Positions 17,461 through 26,881 are shown, numbered from the stretch's first letter. The stretch is 64,000 nucleotides of DNA from Lentisphaerae bacterium ADurb.Bin082 (GCA_002070945.1 MWEG01000123.1:1-64000); one strand, 5' to 3'. Notes: generated by a model from the letters alone, not told the origin. Made by a program: numbers and translations.

Positions 17461-17611
17461 AGTCCACTAGAGTCCACTAACGTCCACGTCCACTCTCCAC
17501 TACAGTCCATTTTTGTCCACAGTCCATCGTCTACTAATGTCCACTTCAGTCCACTAACGTCCATTGTCCACTGTCCACTAAAATGTCACCACCCTGTCCA
17601 CACCGTCCACA
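17461..17611. repeat. GTCCACT mosaic array of 7- and 10-base units
   Basis: About sixteen units built on GTCCAC follow each other. Unit lengths are mostly 7 (GTCCACT, GTCCACA, GTCCATC) or 10 (GTCCACTAGA, GTCCACTAAC, GTCCACTTCA). The array stops about 25 bases before hydF. An array of the same words in reverse complement lies at 54288-54417. Confidence 0.9.
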
Positions 17612-17635
17612 GGATTACACTACCAGAGGATCACT

Positions 17636-18844
17636 ATGAGTTTGAACGACACTCCGACTTCCAACCGTCGTCACATTGGCATTTTCGGCAAGTGCAACGC
17701 TGGCAAATCCAGCGTCATCAATGCTATCACTGGCCAGGACCTGGCGATTGTTTCCGAACACAAGGGCACGACAACCGACCCGGTCTACAAGACTATGGAG
17801 TTGCTGCCGTTGGGGCCGGTGGTGATCATAGATACGCCTGGGCTGGACGACGCGGGCGCGTTGGCCACCCAGCGCATCCGCAAGGCGCACCAAGTCCTTA
17901 ATAAGACCGATATCGCCGTGCTGGTCGTGGACGCCAGCCAAGGCATGAGCGCCGAAGACGATGCCATCATAGAGCGCATCAAGAGCAAGAACATCCCATA
18001 CGTCATCGCCTTTAATAAAATGGATCTTGCCGACAAGGCCGACGGCTTGACCGCCGCCGCCGCGAACAGCCTAACGATCAGCTGCCGGGATGGCCGCAAC
18101 ATCCAAGAGTTGAAGGAGCTTATCGCGCGGCAGGCAGCAGAGGAGGAGAACAACGCGCGCATCATCGCGGACCTCTTGCAGCCGAATGACCTGGTGGTGC
18201 TGGTGACGCCGATTGACATGGCAGCGCCAAAAGGCCGGCTCATTCTGCCCCAGCAACAGACGATCCGCGACATCCTCGAAGTCGGCGCCGCCGCTCTGAT
18301 AGTCCAGGATACCGAGTTTAAAACCATGCTTGGCCGTCTGGCGGAAAGGCCTAGGATGGTGGTGACTGACAGCCAGGCGTTCGCTAAGGTCGCGGCTGAT
18401 ACTCCGGGCGATATCCCGCTCACCTCGTTCTCCATCCTGTTCGCCCGCTATAAGGGCGACTTGGAGGCGAATGTCCGCGGCGCCCGTGAGCTGTCCCAAT
18501 TGCAGGAAGGCGACAAGGTGCTGATTTCAGAGGGCTGCACGCATCATCGGCAGTGCAATGACATCGGCACCGTCAAGCTGCCAAATTGGATCCGGCAGTT
18601 CACTGGCAAGAACATGACGTATCAGTACACCAGCGGCACTGAGTTTCCAGACGATTTGACGCCTTTCCGGCTCATCATCCACTGCGGCGCTTGCATGCTC
18701 AACGAGCGGGAAGTGAAGTATCGCATGAAATGCGCCCATGATCAGGGCGTTCCCATGACCAATTACGGCGTTGCCATCGCCTACATGCACGGCATCCTGA
18801 AGCGCACCTTGCAGCCCTTCCCGAACTTGCGTGCGCTGCTTTGA
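17636..18844 (+). CDS. hydF: [FeFe]-hydrogenase maturation GTPase HydF
   Basis: The 402-residue protein is the scaffold GTPase on which the diiron subcluster is assembled before transfer to the hydrogenase. The N-terminal GTPase domain has GKCNAGKSS (P-loop, residues 18-26), the switch T in KGTTTDP, DTPGLDD and FNKMDLAD. The C-terminal cluster domain has the family motif CTH followed about 46-53 residues later by HCGAC (CXHX~50HCXXC). Length is typical. AGAGGA at 17625-17630 is the ribosome binding site. It is separated from hydG by the lipoprotein gene and repeat arrays, so it probably has its own promoter. Confidence 0.95.
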   Translation: MSLNDTPTSNRRHIGIFGKCNAGKSSVINAITGQDLAIVSEHKGTTTDPVYKTMELLPLGPVVIIDTPGLDDAGALATQRIRKAHQVLNKTDIAVLVVDASQGMSAEDDAIIERIKSKNIPYVIAFNKMDLADKADGLTAAAANSLTISCRDGRNIQELKELIARQAAEEENNARIIADLLQPNDLVVLVTPIDMAAPKGRLILPQQQTIRDILEVGAAALIVQDTEFKTMLGRLAERPRMVVTDSQAFAKVAADTPGDIPLTSFSILFARYKGDLEANVRGARELSQLQEGDKVLISEGCTHHRQCNDIGTVKLPNWIRQFTGKNMTYQYTSGTEFPDDLTPFRLIIHCGACMLNEREVKYRMKCAHDQGVPMTNYGVAIAYMHGILKRTLQPFPNLRALL

Positions 18845-18850
18845 CCTGTT

Positions 18851-18867
18851 GCAGGGATTCGCCCTGC
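18851..18867. terminator. Hairpin between convergent hydF and marC
   Basis: GCAGGG (18851-18856) pairs perfectly with CCCTGC (18862-18867) over a five-base loop, 7 bases after the hydF stop. No long T run follows on either strand, so efficiency is uncertain, but its position between convergent genes fits a terminator. Confidence 0.5.
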
Positions 18868-18874
18868 CTTTGCC

Positions 18875-19504
18875 TCACCGTATCGCCTGTATCCATTCAG
18901 CGGCGCCGGTGAGCATCATTTGCATGGCGACGGCCATGATGATCAGGCCGGTCAGGCGGATCAACGGCCCGATCATGAGCATCGCGTCCAGAACCTTGGC
19001 GATGACCTTGGCCGCCAGCATGCAGGCGGTGTTGATCAGCAAGGCGATGGCCAGCGACAGCAAGGTTCTGCCGACGCCGTATTCCAGCGAATACGACACT
19101 GTGGCGGCGATTGTGCCAGGACCGGCGATCAGCGGCGACGCCAGCGGCACGACTGACAATTCATCGTCGCTGATCATCTTGCCGTCGTCCTGATGGAAGA
19201 AGATGCCCTTTTGGACGGCGTTGAGTCCCGTGAGAAGCAGGACAAGGCCGCCTGCCAGCTTCAAGGCGTACAATTCGACCCGGAAGACATGGGCCATCAG
19301 AAAATTGCCGCAGATGCAGAACACCAGCAGGATGCTGAACGCGAAAAAGGTCGCCCGCCAGGCGATGCGCGACAGCTCCTTATCCGTCAACGCCGGTTTC
19401 CGGGCTGACAGGAACAATACCTTGCTGGCAGGATTCAGCAGCGCCAGAAAGTACAACGATGTTTCAAACAACGTCTTGAGTTCATTCTGGTTGAGGATGT
19501 CCAT
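18875..19504 (-). CDS. MarC-family membrane protein
   Basis: The 209-residue protein has six hydrophobic segments and family features: FETSLYFLALLNPASKVLFLS at the start, LAGGLVLLLTGLNAV, and VPLASPLIAGPGTIAATV in the centre. MarC (UPF0056) proteins sit in the inner membrane; the name comes from a past link to multiple antibiotic resistance that was not upheld, and no transported substrate is established. It lies convergent to hydF and downstream of the large oxidoreductase gene on the same strand. Confidence 0.85.
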   Translation of the reverse strand: MDILNQNELKTLFETSLYFLALLNPASKVLFLSARKPALTDKELSRIAWRATFFAFSILLVFCICGNFLMAHVFRVELYALKLAGGLVLLLTGLNAVQKGIFFHQDDGKMISDDELSVVPLASPLIAGPGTIAATVSYSLEYGVGRTLLSLAIALLINTACMLAAKVIAKVLDAMLMIGPLIRLTGLIIMAVAMQMMLTGAAEWIQAIR

Positions 19505-19544
19505 AGCGGGTCACGGGCTGGGCTGGGATGGCCGCTTGGCTGAC

Positions 19545-19575
19545 GCCATCGCCCCGGCTGGGCCAGGGCGATGGC
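19545..19575. repeat. Perfect 10-bp inverted repeat
   Basis: GCCATCGCCC (19545-19554) and GGGCGATGGC (19566-19575) are perfect inverted copies separated by 11 bases. It lies between the end of the oxidoreductase gene and the start of marC on the - strand. There is no T run, so it may be a terminator of another kind or a protein-binding site. Confidence 0.6.
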
Positions 19576-19588
19576 TCAGCAGCGGTTA

Positions 19589-22456
19589 TTACTGGCCTTC
19601 CGCGTAGACTTTGCGGGCCCAGCGGCGGACGATTAGGCGCCGGTCTTTCAGATAGGGCAGAACTAGTTCGGCGGCGCTCCGGTCGCCCAGCTCAATCAGG
19701 CTGCGGGCGGCGCGGATGATGACAGTATGGCGGATCGGCGTCGTCGGTTGTCCAGGACGGACTCCCCAGAGCGGAATTGCGAACAGCTCATCTGGCCATT
19801 TAGCCAGGAAGGCGCGGATGGCCGGGATGGCGACTTCGCGATTTCCAGTCTGGCCGAGCGCCTTGAGGAGCAGGAGCAGGTCTGAGGGCGTCAAGACATC
19901 GCCCGGTTTCCATTCGGCCAACAGTTCCGCCAGGTCGACGGCAGCGTCAGCGCCCTTGATTTCGGCTAGGGCCAGGGCTGCGACCAAGAACGGGGCGGCC
20001 GCCTTGATGCCGAGGCGCGGCTCCGCAGTCCGGGCTGCGAGCACCTCGCTCAGGCTTTGGCGCACAGCGGGCAAGTCATGGCCACCCAAGGCGGCAGCCA
20101 CCGCGCCGGCGAACCGGGCCTGCCCAGTGGCCGTCTGGAAAAATTCAGGCCAGAAAGCGCCTGCGTCGCCTTTCATTTTGCTCAACCGCCACATAGCCAG
20201 TCCGCGTTGCAATTTTTTGGCGTTGTCGTCCTTTTCGTCGCAGGTCAGTGCAGCGAGCAGCTCTGGTGTCGAGCAGTCCATCGCCTTGCGCGGGTCCAGG
20301 GGCTTGACGCCGCGCTTGGCCAGGTTGCATTGCAGGGCTTTCAGGTCGACATCGGCGACCATCACGCCGCCTTTGATGGCTTCGGCAGCGGCGACGCCGC
20401 TGATTTCGCCGAGTACCTGCATGTCACGCTGCATGCGGACGAGCTGGTGCAGGTCATGGTCGACGGCGATGGCGCGGCCAGTGACCAGAAGGCCGTCGAC
20501 TTCTTGGGGCACGAGTGCGCCGTATGGAATCTGGCCGTGGCAGGCGTAGTGCCAAAGCCCGAACATGATCACATGTTCCCAGGCCCAGCGGCTTTCTTCG
20601 GCATAGTCCATGGCGTGATTGTCGTGGTGGGCGCTGGAGCTGCATACGGCGTCGTCCCAAGCCCGGCCCTCCATGAAGTCGTCAAAGTTGATGTTTTCGC
20701 GGCCGATCAGGAAGCGGCTTTCGCGCAAGCCGATGATGGAGCCAATGGTGCAATAGTGGAATTCCTGGGTGAAGGGTCCCATGTCGCGGATAGCACGGCG
20801 GCCATCGAAGTGGCCTCGGGAGAATTCGGTGGTGTCAGTCGGGTCGACCCAGCCGGCATCGAAATTGTGATGGTGGAGGGTATTGCCTCCGTGGATTAGG
20901 CTGGGAGTGTAGCTGTACGGCTGCGGGGAGTTGTCGCCTTCGCGGCCTAAGGTGGTCGGTGCGCCGGCGGCGGCAGCCACGTCGCCGTCTCCGGTGGCGT
21001 CGATAGCGGCCTGGCAGGGGAAGACATGGTAGCCGTCATCAGCAGCGCTGATCAGGGCACAGACCCGGTTGTCCTCCTTGATGACGCCGAAAACCGTATG
21101 CTCTGGCAGGATGGTGCAGCGGCCGTCCGCCAGCATCTCCTTCATCAGGACTTCGGCTCTGGCCATCGGATGATAGCCGCGGACATGGCTGGAAACGCGG
21201 GCTGCGCATTGCGTTGTCAGCTCGTCGATTTTGTCTTGCAGTCCCCCTGGCAGGCCATGATAGTAGGAGTGGACGCGGCCGATGGTGGCGATGCCGCCAG
21301 GCAGGGACGTTGGATCGAGAACAGTGACCTGCATGCCTTCCTGGGCAGCGGCTGCGGCCGCAAAGGCGCCAGCGACGCCAAAGCCGGCAACGGCGATTTC
21401 TGTGCCTTCGTGCATGCGGGCTGGGGCAGGCGGGAGAATAATCTCGGGAAGGTCCTGGGCCGGGTCTGCTTCCAGCTCGGAGGTGGCGAGGATGTCATCT
21501 TCGTCAGTGACTGGCACCGGGAATGGCGCCTGCGCCTTCACCGCTTGGGCGACGAAGGTTTCGGCAGCGTTCAATTCAGCGATCCAGTCATCGTGTTCCG
21601 GGAGGGCGTAAATGCCGTGTGGGTACAGGCTGCTGAGGTCATCCCGGGTCGGGGCGTAGGTGAGAGCCGCCAGCGGCGAGATATCTACCAGGGTGGCTTG
21701 TGCGCAGGCAGGGACGTTTTCCCGCAGCCAGGCCGTCAGTTCGGTGGCAGTGCGCAGGCCCTTGGCATAGGTGTCGCCAGAGCTTTCGCCTGGGGCGACG
21801 TCCAGGGTGAAGCGGACGATGGCTTCATGCTCCCAGGCGGCTGGCGACGGAAAGGCGAGGTTGTCTTTTAGGCCGAACGCTGCCGGTACAGCAATCGGCT
21901 GGGACGGCATGGCATCAACACCGGCCAGGTAAATGGCGCGGCCAGCAGCGATAGGCTGGCGAGGCGCCAGGCCGAGCAGAGTGCGGCTGAAAATGCGGCC
22001 AGGAGTGGCGTCAACCAGCAGAGAGGCGGAAACCAACTGGCGCCCGCTTTTGCCGACGACTTCGACGCCGCGCAGCATGCCAGAGGCCGTGAATATCGGC
22101 AGAGTGGGCTGAACCTTGACGTAGGCGGCCAGGCCATGGTGCTGGATAAAGTCGTCAACCGCAAGGGTTGCGCCGACCAAGTCCAGATTGGCGCTGCTGG
22201 GGATGCCGAGCTCGGCGCACGTTTTGCGGACGATCTTGCCGACGGCACCGCCGGGTTGCCCGGGCAGCCATTCAAGGGTGATTTTGCGGCCAAGGTTGGC
22301 GCACGGCTCGAGGATGCACACACGCGCGTCAGGACGGCGTTGGCGCAGGGCTAAAGCCGCTGCCAGGCCAGCGCAGGAACCGCCGAGAACAGCAGCGTCA
22401 CCACGCCACAATTCGGTGGAGCGACGCGCGTCAAGAAAAATTTTGGTTTCCGTCAT
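19589..22456 (-). CDS. FAD-dependent oxidoreductase with two FAD-binding domains
   Basis: The 955-residue protein has two dinucleotide-binding segments: VLGGSCAGLAAALAL with an acidic end (ILEP) at residues 22-50, and EIAVAGFGVAGAFAAAAAAQ with VLDP near 350-380. The second half matches the FAD_oxidored family (PGGIATIGRVHSYYHG, DATGDGDVAAAAGAP, GLLVTGRAIAVDHDLHQLVRMQRDMQVLGE). The last ~200 residues are helical and repeat-like, similar to HEAT repeats. Members with one domain are common next to carbohydrate genes in Planctomycetes and Lentisphaerae; the substrate is unknown. No signal peptide is seen. AGGAG lies about 10 bases upstream of the start. Confidence 0.75.
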   Translation of the reverse strand: MTETKIFLDARRSTELWRGDAAVLGGSCAGLAAALALRQRRPDARVCILEPCANLGRKITLEWLPGQPGGAVGKIVRKTCAELGIPSSANLDLVGATLAVDDFIQHHGLAAYVKVQPTLPIFTASGMLRGVEVVGKSGRQLVSASLLVDATPGRIFSRTLLGLAPRQPIAAGRAIYLAGVDAMPSQPIAVPAAFGLKDNLAFPSPAAWEHEAIVRFTLDVAPGESSGDTYAKGLRTATELTAWLRENVPACAQATLVDISPLAALTYAPTRDDLSSLYPHGIYALPEHDDWIAELNAAETFVAQAVKAQAPFPVPVTDEDDILATSELEADPAQDLPEIILPPAPARMHEGTEIAVAGFGVAGAFAAAAAAQEGMQVTVLDPTSLPGGIATIGRVHSYYHGLPGGLQDKIDELTTQCAARVSSHVRGYHPMARAEVLMKEMLADGRCTILPEHTVFGVIKEDNRVCALISAADDGYHVFPCQAAIDATGDGDVAAAAGAPTTLGREGDNSPQPYSYTPSLIHGGNTLHHHNFDAGWVDPTDTTEFSRGHFDGRRAIRDMGPFTQEFHYCTIGSIIGLRESRFLIGRENINFDDFMEGRAWDDAVCSSSAHHDNHAMDYAEESRWAWEHVIMFGLWHYACHGQIPYGALVPQEVDGLLVTGRAIAVDHDLHQLVRMQRDMQVLGEISGVAAAEAIKGGVMVADVDLKALQCNLAKRGVKPLDPRKAMDCSTPELLAALTCDEKDDNAKKLQRGLAMWRLSKMKGDAGAFWPEFFQTATGQARFAGAVAAALGGHDLPAVRQSLSEVLAARTAEPRLGIKAAAPFLVAALALAEIKGADAAVDLAELLAEWKPGDVLTPSDLLLLLKALGQTGNREVAIPAIRAFLAKWPDELFAIPLWGVRPGQPTTPIRHTVIIRAARSLIELGDRSAAELVLPYLKDRRLIVRRWARKVYAEGQ

Positions 22457-23287
22457 AGCGTTTTATCTCCTTGGTTGCGAGTGGGATATGAAGTCACTAA
22501 GAAAGCGGTCGACGGTGTGGCAAGGTGGCTTTCAGGGTGATGTCCAGCTTGATTTACCATACTTAATAAACTAAAAGTTGCAAACATGTCGTCGTGAAAT
22601 ATAAGGTGCTGGCGCCGCCTTGGGCGTCAAGGTGATTCGGCCTGTGCAGTCCCGGGCGGCACGGACATAGCGGGGCGGGTAGCAGCTGTTTGCATGTCAA
22701 TCATTTAGATATTGTTAGCTAAATATTCGAAATGGAATAATAGTTTTTTCTGGGTGTTTTTGAAGCTTGATTTCAAACGCTATTATGCCTGTTTTTAGAT
22801 AAAAGAATCTGGCAGTCAGAGAGTTGTGGCAAAGACGTTGATACCAGAAGGCCGGTGTGAATATTTAGATACAGTTAGGCTGTTGTTCAAAATAGGACAA
22901 TACCTACATTTGGCGTGATTTTCTGATTTGAAGGAAGGTGATAATGCGTATATATTAAAAACGATGCAAATGAAGGGAATTTTTAGATTAAAAAAGCAGG
23001 ATGATTATTAAAAAACAGGTGAAATGTTTAGGCAAGGTTAAGACAGGGTTTAAAATAGGATAAAAGCTGAATTTAGGTGAGTTATGGGCTTGATATCAAG
23101 TGCCAGTACACTTATATTAATAATAGCAAAAAAAACGAATGCCGTAGTATGATGATAGGGAATAACGGTATATGTTATTAAAAAAACACGAAGAACAGCT
23201 AAAAAATCAGCATTAGAAAGAGGCCAATTAGACGCACAATGAAGATGCGTAAAACAGACAAGGGAAGACAGACAGGAGAAAACAGAC
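22457..23287. other. AT-rich intergenic region upstream of the pseudopilin genes
   Basis: No gene is seen in these 831 bases. The first ~220 bases are of mixed composition and should hold the promoter of the oxidoreductase gene. From 22703 the DNA becomes strongly AT-rich and carries three degenerate copies of a ~160-base repeat. The final ~150 bases form a purine-rich leader with AGGAG at 23274-23278. Confidence 0.7.
22703..23185 (+). repeat. Three degenerate ~160-bp tandem repeats before pseudopilin 1
   Basis: Copies begin near 22703, 22863 and 23026, spaced 160 and 163 bases. Shared words are ATTTAGATA at the start, TTCAAAATGGAATAATAG-like sequence about 25-40 bases in, TTTGGGGTG-like, then TTGATTTCAA-like. 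The same repeat occurs twice at 24169-24498. In both places the last copy starts 262-272 bases before the start codon, so these are homologous upstream regions that may carry promoter or operator sites. Confidence 0.7.
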
Positions 23288-24004
23288 ATGAATAAATGTA
23301 ATATGACAAGCAAGACAAGGCGATTTTCCCCATTTACTCTCATTGAGTTGCTGGTCGTGATTGCGATCATCGCGATCTTGGCGGCGATGCTGCTGCCGGC
23401 CTTGTCCAAGGCGCGTGACAAGGCGCGGGCAATATCCTGCACCAGCAATCTGAAGCAGATTGGCGTGGGCATGAGGATGTACCTCGACGCCTACGACAGC
23501 ACCTTCCAGGCGGTGAGAGTCAAAGATGGCTACACCCTCAATGCCGGCTCCTGGCCAGCCGATCCAGACACCCGAGATTATATGAGCCTGAGAGTTAATA
23601 CGCATTACTGGGGTCTCATGCTGCATCCCTTTATCGGCGACAAGAGCGCCTTTGGTTGTCCTATGGCAGTGAATCCAGACAAGTATCCCAAGACCGAGTC
23701 AATTGAGAATATCCGCCTGTATGCCTGCTATGGATTCCCTGGTTGCTTTCTCGAAGGCGCAAGCGAAGGAGCCATCAAGAATCCGTCCGAAACAGTGTTT
23801 TGCCAGGATACTTTTGAGCAGCGCTATGACGGCAACGACATGCCCTTTGATGGCATGACGCAGAGGGCCGGCAACGCGAAGTGGGTCTGGGAGTATTTCC
23901 GGCACAATGACACCGGCAATGTGCTTTGGATTGACGGCCATGTCAGCAGCATTGTCAGACATCTCTATCATCCACGCAAATGGTGGGACTTCAGCCAGCA
24001 GTAA
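23288..24004 (+). CDS. Prepilin-like protein with H-X9-DG motif (copy 1, subtype A)
   Basis: The 238-residue protein has a basic leader, then [20 protein letters not shown] (a type IV pilin-like hydrophobic helix with the key glutamate at position 5), followed by [18 protein letters not shown] and a C-terminal H-X9-DG motif ending [14 protein letters not shown]. This is the DUF1559-like, prepilin-type N-terminal domain family, massively expanded in Lentisphaerae; the proteins are presumed to be exported and assembled or surface-displayed by type II secretion-like machinery, but roles are not established. The residue before the helix is proline, not the usual glycine. Subtype A (with copy 3) is marked by [17 protein letters not shown] and [18 protein letters not shown] at 23274-23278 supports the start. 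Confidence 0.85.
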   Translation: MNKCNMTSKTRRFSPFTLIELLVVIAIIAILAAMLLPALSKARDKARAISCTSNLKQIGVGMRMYLDAYDSTFQAVRVKDGYTLNAGSWPADPDTRDYMSLRVNTHYWGLMLHPFIGDKSAFGCPMAVNPDKYPKTESIENIRLYACYGFPGCFLEGASEGAIKNPSETVFCQDTFEQRYDGNDMPFDGMTQRAGNAKWVWEYFRHNDTGNVLWIDGHVSSIVRHLYHPRKWWDFSQQ

Positions 24005-24032
24005 GACTGGTTGTTACGAACGTCTCGTGTTG

Positions 24033-24065
24033 GGGCAGCATCCGTGCCAAAAACGGATGCTGCCC
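24033..24065 (+). terminator. 13-bp hairpin after pseudopilin 1
   Basis: The stem pairs 24033-24045 (GGGCAGCATCCGT) perfectly with 24053-24065 around a seven-base loop, 28 bases after the stop. TGAATTT follows. A near-identical hairpin with the same trailing TGAATTT closes the last pseudopilin gene at 27690-27721, with a compensated base-pair change, so the structure itself is conserved. Confidence 0.75.
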
Positions 24066-24081
24066 TGAATTTATGAGGGCT

Positions 24082-24109
24082 GTCGTTGGTCATTTGTCGT
24101 TTGTCGCTG
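24082..24109. repeat. Period-7 GTCRTTT repeat
   Basis: Four units, GTCGTTG, GTCATTT, GTCGTTT and GTCGCTG, lie head to tail. In reverse complement these are the AAATGAC/AAACGAC words of the island at 54446-54480. Confidence 0.8.
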
Positions 24110-24168
24110 GGGCAAAGATGCGGGGAGTCGCCCAGGCTACGTACGGCAGCTAGAAAATAAGCGCAGGG

Positions 24169-24498
24169 ATTTAGATAAAATTAGGCTCATATTATAAATG
24201 AAATAATAGCCATATTTGGGGTGGTTTGCGAATTTGATTTCGACCAAAAAAACGATTATATTAAATGTAGAAAAATTGGTAGAGATTTAGTAGATAGAAG
24301 CAACGACATAGCAATCAGAAAATATGTAAAAATATTTGGATAAAATCAGGCATATATTCAAAATGGAATAATAGTAATATTTGGGGTAATTTACGAATTT
24401 GATGTCAACCACAAATCCGATTATATTAAATGCAGAAAAATTGCCGGAGATTAATGGGAATCAATAGTGACAAAGGCACCAAAAAGAGACGCAAAACA
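24169..24498 (+). repeat. Two degenerate ~165-bp tandem repeats before pseudopilin 2
   Basis: Copies start at 24169 and 24334, 165 bases apart, and are clearly alike over about 120 bases: ATTTAGATAAAATTAGGC versus ATTTGGATAAAATCAGGC, then ATAATAG, ATATTTGGGGT, ACGAATTTGAT, and CGATTATATTAAATG followed by AGAAAAATTG. They are related to the three copies at 22703-23185. Spacing from the last copy to the start codon matches that of pseudopilin 1. Confidence 0.85.
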
Positions 24499-24605
24499 AA
24501 CAGGGAAAACTAGGCAAAAAAACGACGTAAAAAACAGGTGCAAAAAACCGAAGCGTAAAGCAGAATTGAAAACCCACAGGGAAAACAAACAAGGGGAAGA
24601 CAGAC

Positions 24606-25340
24606 ATGAAGAGGTGTGATATGACAAGCAAGGCAAGGCGATTTTTTTCGTTTACACTCATTGAGTTGCTGGTCGTGATTGCGATCATCGCAATTTTGGC
24701 GGCGATGCTGCTGCCGGCTTTATCCAAGGCGCGGGACAAGGCGCGGGCGATATCCTGCACCAGCAACCTCAAGCAGATTGGCACGGGCATGAGGATGTAC
24801 GTGGACGACCACAACGGCACCTTCCAAAAGGTGAAAGTCAGCGACGGCGGCACCCTTAATGCCGGCTCCTGGCCAGATGATCCAAACACTCTCGATTATA
24901 TGAGCCTGAAATCGCAAGTGCATTACTGGGGCATCATGCTGCATCGCTATGTTGGCGACAAGAGTACCTTTGGCTGCCCAGCGGCGATCAATCCGGACCT
25001 GTATCCCACGTCCGAATCGCCGGACAATCTCCGCATGTATGCCACCTACGGCTTCCCGGGTATCTTCCTTGAAGGCGCCAAGGAGATGGCCATCAAGAAA
25101 CCGTCCGAAACTGTATTTTGCCAGGATACTTTCGAACATCGCTATGACAATAACAAAGGTGGCGCAGAATCCGACATGCCTTTTGATGGAATGAAGCAGT
25201 GGGCGGCCAACGCGGATGCGGTCTGGGAGTATTTCCGGCACAACAACACCGGCAATGTGACCTGGGTTGACGGCCATGTCAGCAGCATTGTCAGGAATCT
25301 CTACCATCCCCGCAAATGGTGGAAGTTTGACGAGCAGTAA
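24606..25340 (+). CDS. Prepilin-like protein with H-X9-DG motif (copy 2, subtype B)
   Basis: A 244-residue paralogue of copy 1 with the same [20 protein letters not shown] helix and the C-terminal [13 protein letters not shown] (H-X9-DG) ending. The residue before the helix is serine. Subtype B (with copies 4 and 5) is marked by [17 protein letters not shown] and [13 protein letters not shown]. An extra NKGGAES loop near residue 193 is not in the others. Two starts are possible: the ATG at 24606 after AAGGGG, or the ATG at 24621, which has AGAGG six bases before it inside the first codons. Confidence 0.85.
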   Translation: MKRCDMTSKARRFFSFTLIELLVVIAIIAILAAMLLPALSKARDKARAISCTSNLKQIGTGMRMYVDDHNGTFQKVKVSDGGTLNAGSWPDDPNTLDYMSLKSQVHYWGIMLHRYVGDKSTFGCPAAINPDLYPTSESPDNLRMYATYGFPGIFLEGAKEMAIKKPSETVFCQDTFEHRYDNNKGGAESDMPFDGMKQWAANADAVWEYFRHNNTGNVTWVDGHVSSIVRNLYHPRKWWKFDEQ

Positions 25341-25392
25341 GAGCCATTAACTTATATTGCAAACGTCCCTAGGTTGGGGCGAGAAAACAAAC

Positions 25393-26109
25393 ATGAAGAG
25401 GTGTGATATGACAAACAAGACAGGGCGATTTTCTCCGTTTACTCTCATTGAATTGTTGGTTGTGATTGCGATCATCGCGATCTTGGCGGCGATGCTGCTG
25501 CCAGCCTTGTCCAAGGCGCGGGACAAGGCGCGAGCAATATCCTGCACCAGCAACCTGAAGCAGATTGGCGTGGGCATGAGGATGTACGTCGACGCCTACG
25601 ACAGCACCTTCCAGGCGGTGAGAGTCAAAGATGGCTACACCCTCAATGCCGGCTCTTGGCCAGCTGATCCAGACACCAGAGATTATATGAACCTGAAAAA
25701 AAATGTGCATTACTGGGGTCTTATGTTGCATCCCTTTATCGGTGACAAGGGTGCCTTTGGCTGCCCATCGGCGGTGAATCCGGACCAGTATCCCGGCTCC
25801 GAGTCGCTGGACAATATCTGCAAGTACGCCACCTACGGCTTCCCGGCTTGCTTCCTCGAAGGCGCAAGCGAAGGCGCCATCAAGAATCCGTCCGAAACCG
25901 TGTTTTGCCAGGATACTTTTGAGCAGCGCTATGACGGCACCGACATGCCCTATAACGGCATGACGCAACGGGCCGGCAACGCGAAGTGGGTCTGGGAGTA
26001 TTTCCGGCACAATGACACCGGCAATGTGCTTTGGATTGACGGCCATGTCAGCAGCATTGTCAGGCATCTCTATCATCCCCCTAAATGGTGGGACTTTAGC
26101 CTGCAGTAA
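25393..26109 (+). CDS. Prepilin-like protein with H-X9-DG motif (copy 3, subtype A)
   Basis: A 238-residue paralogue, nearest to copy 1: both share [25 protein letters not shown] and [13 protein letters not shown]. The pilin-like helix and H-X9-DG motif are intact, and the residue before the helix is proline. It follows copy 2 after a 52-base spacer that is repeated, with few changes, before copies 4 and 5. The frame is open to 25357, but the ATG at 25393 or, with AGAGG in front, at 25408 is the likely start. Confidence 0.85.
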   Translation: MKRCDMTNKTGRFSPFTLIELLVVIAIIAILAAMLLPALSKARDKARAISCTSNLKQIGVGMRMYVDAYDSTFQAVRVKDGYTLNAGSWPADPDTRDYMNLKKNVHYWGLMLHPFIGDKGAFGCPSAVNPDQYPGSESLDNICKYATYGFPACFLEGASEGAIKNPSETVFCQDTFEQRYDGTDMPYNGMTQRAGNAKWVWEYFRHNDTGNVLWIDGHVSSIVRHLYHPPKWWDFSLQ

Positions 26110-26161
26110 GAGCCATTGACTTATATTGCGAACGTCCTTAGATAGGAGCGAGAAAGCAGAC

Positions 26162-26881
26162 ATGAAGAGGTGTGATATGACAAACAAGACAAGGCGATTT
26201 TCTCCGTTTACCCTCATCGAGTTGCTGGTCGTGATTGCGATCATCGCGATCTTGGCGGCGATGCTGCTGCCGGCCTTGTCCAAGGCGCGGGACAAGGCGA
26301 GGGCAATATCCTGCACCAGCAATCTGAAGCAGATTGGCACGGGCATGAGGATGTACGTCGACGACCACAAAGGTACCTTCCAGAAGGTGAGAGTCAGTAA
26401 TGGCGGCACCCTGAATGCCGGCTCCTGGCCAGCTGACCCGAACGTCGTTGACTACATGAGCCTGGAAACAGAAGTGCATTACTGGGGCCTCATGCTGTAT
26501 CCATATATCGGCGACAAGAACACCTTTGGCTGCCCATCTGCCGTGAATCCGAACTTTTATCCCAAGGCCGAGTCGAAGGACAATCTCCTCAAGTACGCCA
26601 CCTACGGCTTCCCGGGTACCTTCCTCGAAGGCGCCAAAGAGATGGCTATTAAGAAACCAGCCGAAACAGTGTTTTGCCAGGATACTTTTGAACATCGCTA
26701 CGACAATAACGGCGACATGCCTTTTGACGGCATGACGCAGTGGGCCGATGACGCGAAAGTAGTCTGGGAGTATTTCCGGCACAATGACACCGCCAATGTG
26801 ACCTGGGTTGACGGCCATGTCAGCAGCATTGTCAGGCATCTCTATCATCCCCGTAAATGGTGGAATTTTGACGAGCAGTAA
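26162..26881 (+). CDS. Prepilin-like protein with H-X9-DG motif (copy 4, subtype B)
   Basis: A 239-residue paralogue of subtype B, with [17 protein letters not shown] and [13 protein letters not shown]. The pilin-like helix is identical to the others and the H-X9-DG ending is [13 protein letters not shown]. Proline precedes the helix. The 52-base spacer to copy 3 matches that between copies 2 and 3. The alternative start at 26177 has AGAGG six bases upstream. It is probably cotranscribed with copies 2, 3 and 5, since no hairpin separates them. Confidence 0.85.
   Translation: MKRCDMTNKTRRFSPFTLIELLVVIAIIAILAAMLLPALSKARDKARAISCTSNLKQIGTGMRMYVDDHKGTFQKVRVSNGGTLNAGSWPADPNVVDYMSLETEVHYWGLMLYPYIGDKNTFGCPSAVNPNFYPKAESKDNLLKYATYGFPGTFLEGAKEMAIKKPAETVFCQDTFEHRYDNNGDMPFDGMTQWADDAKVVWEYFRHNDTANVTWVDGHVSSIVRHLYHPRKWWNFDEQ

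Larger units (their letters stand above)
24005..24605. other. Intergenic region between pseudopilins 1 and 2
   Basis: No gene is seen in these 601 bases. They hold a 13-bp hairpin (24033-24065), a short heptamer repeat (24082-24109), two ~160-bp degenerate repeats from 24169, and an A-rich leader (about 24470-24605) with recurring CAGGGAAAAC words ahead of the next start. Confidence 0.75.
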
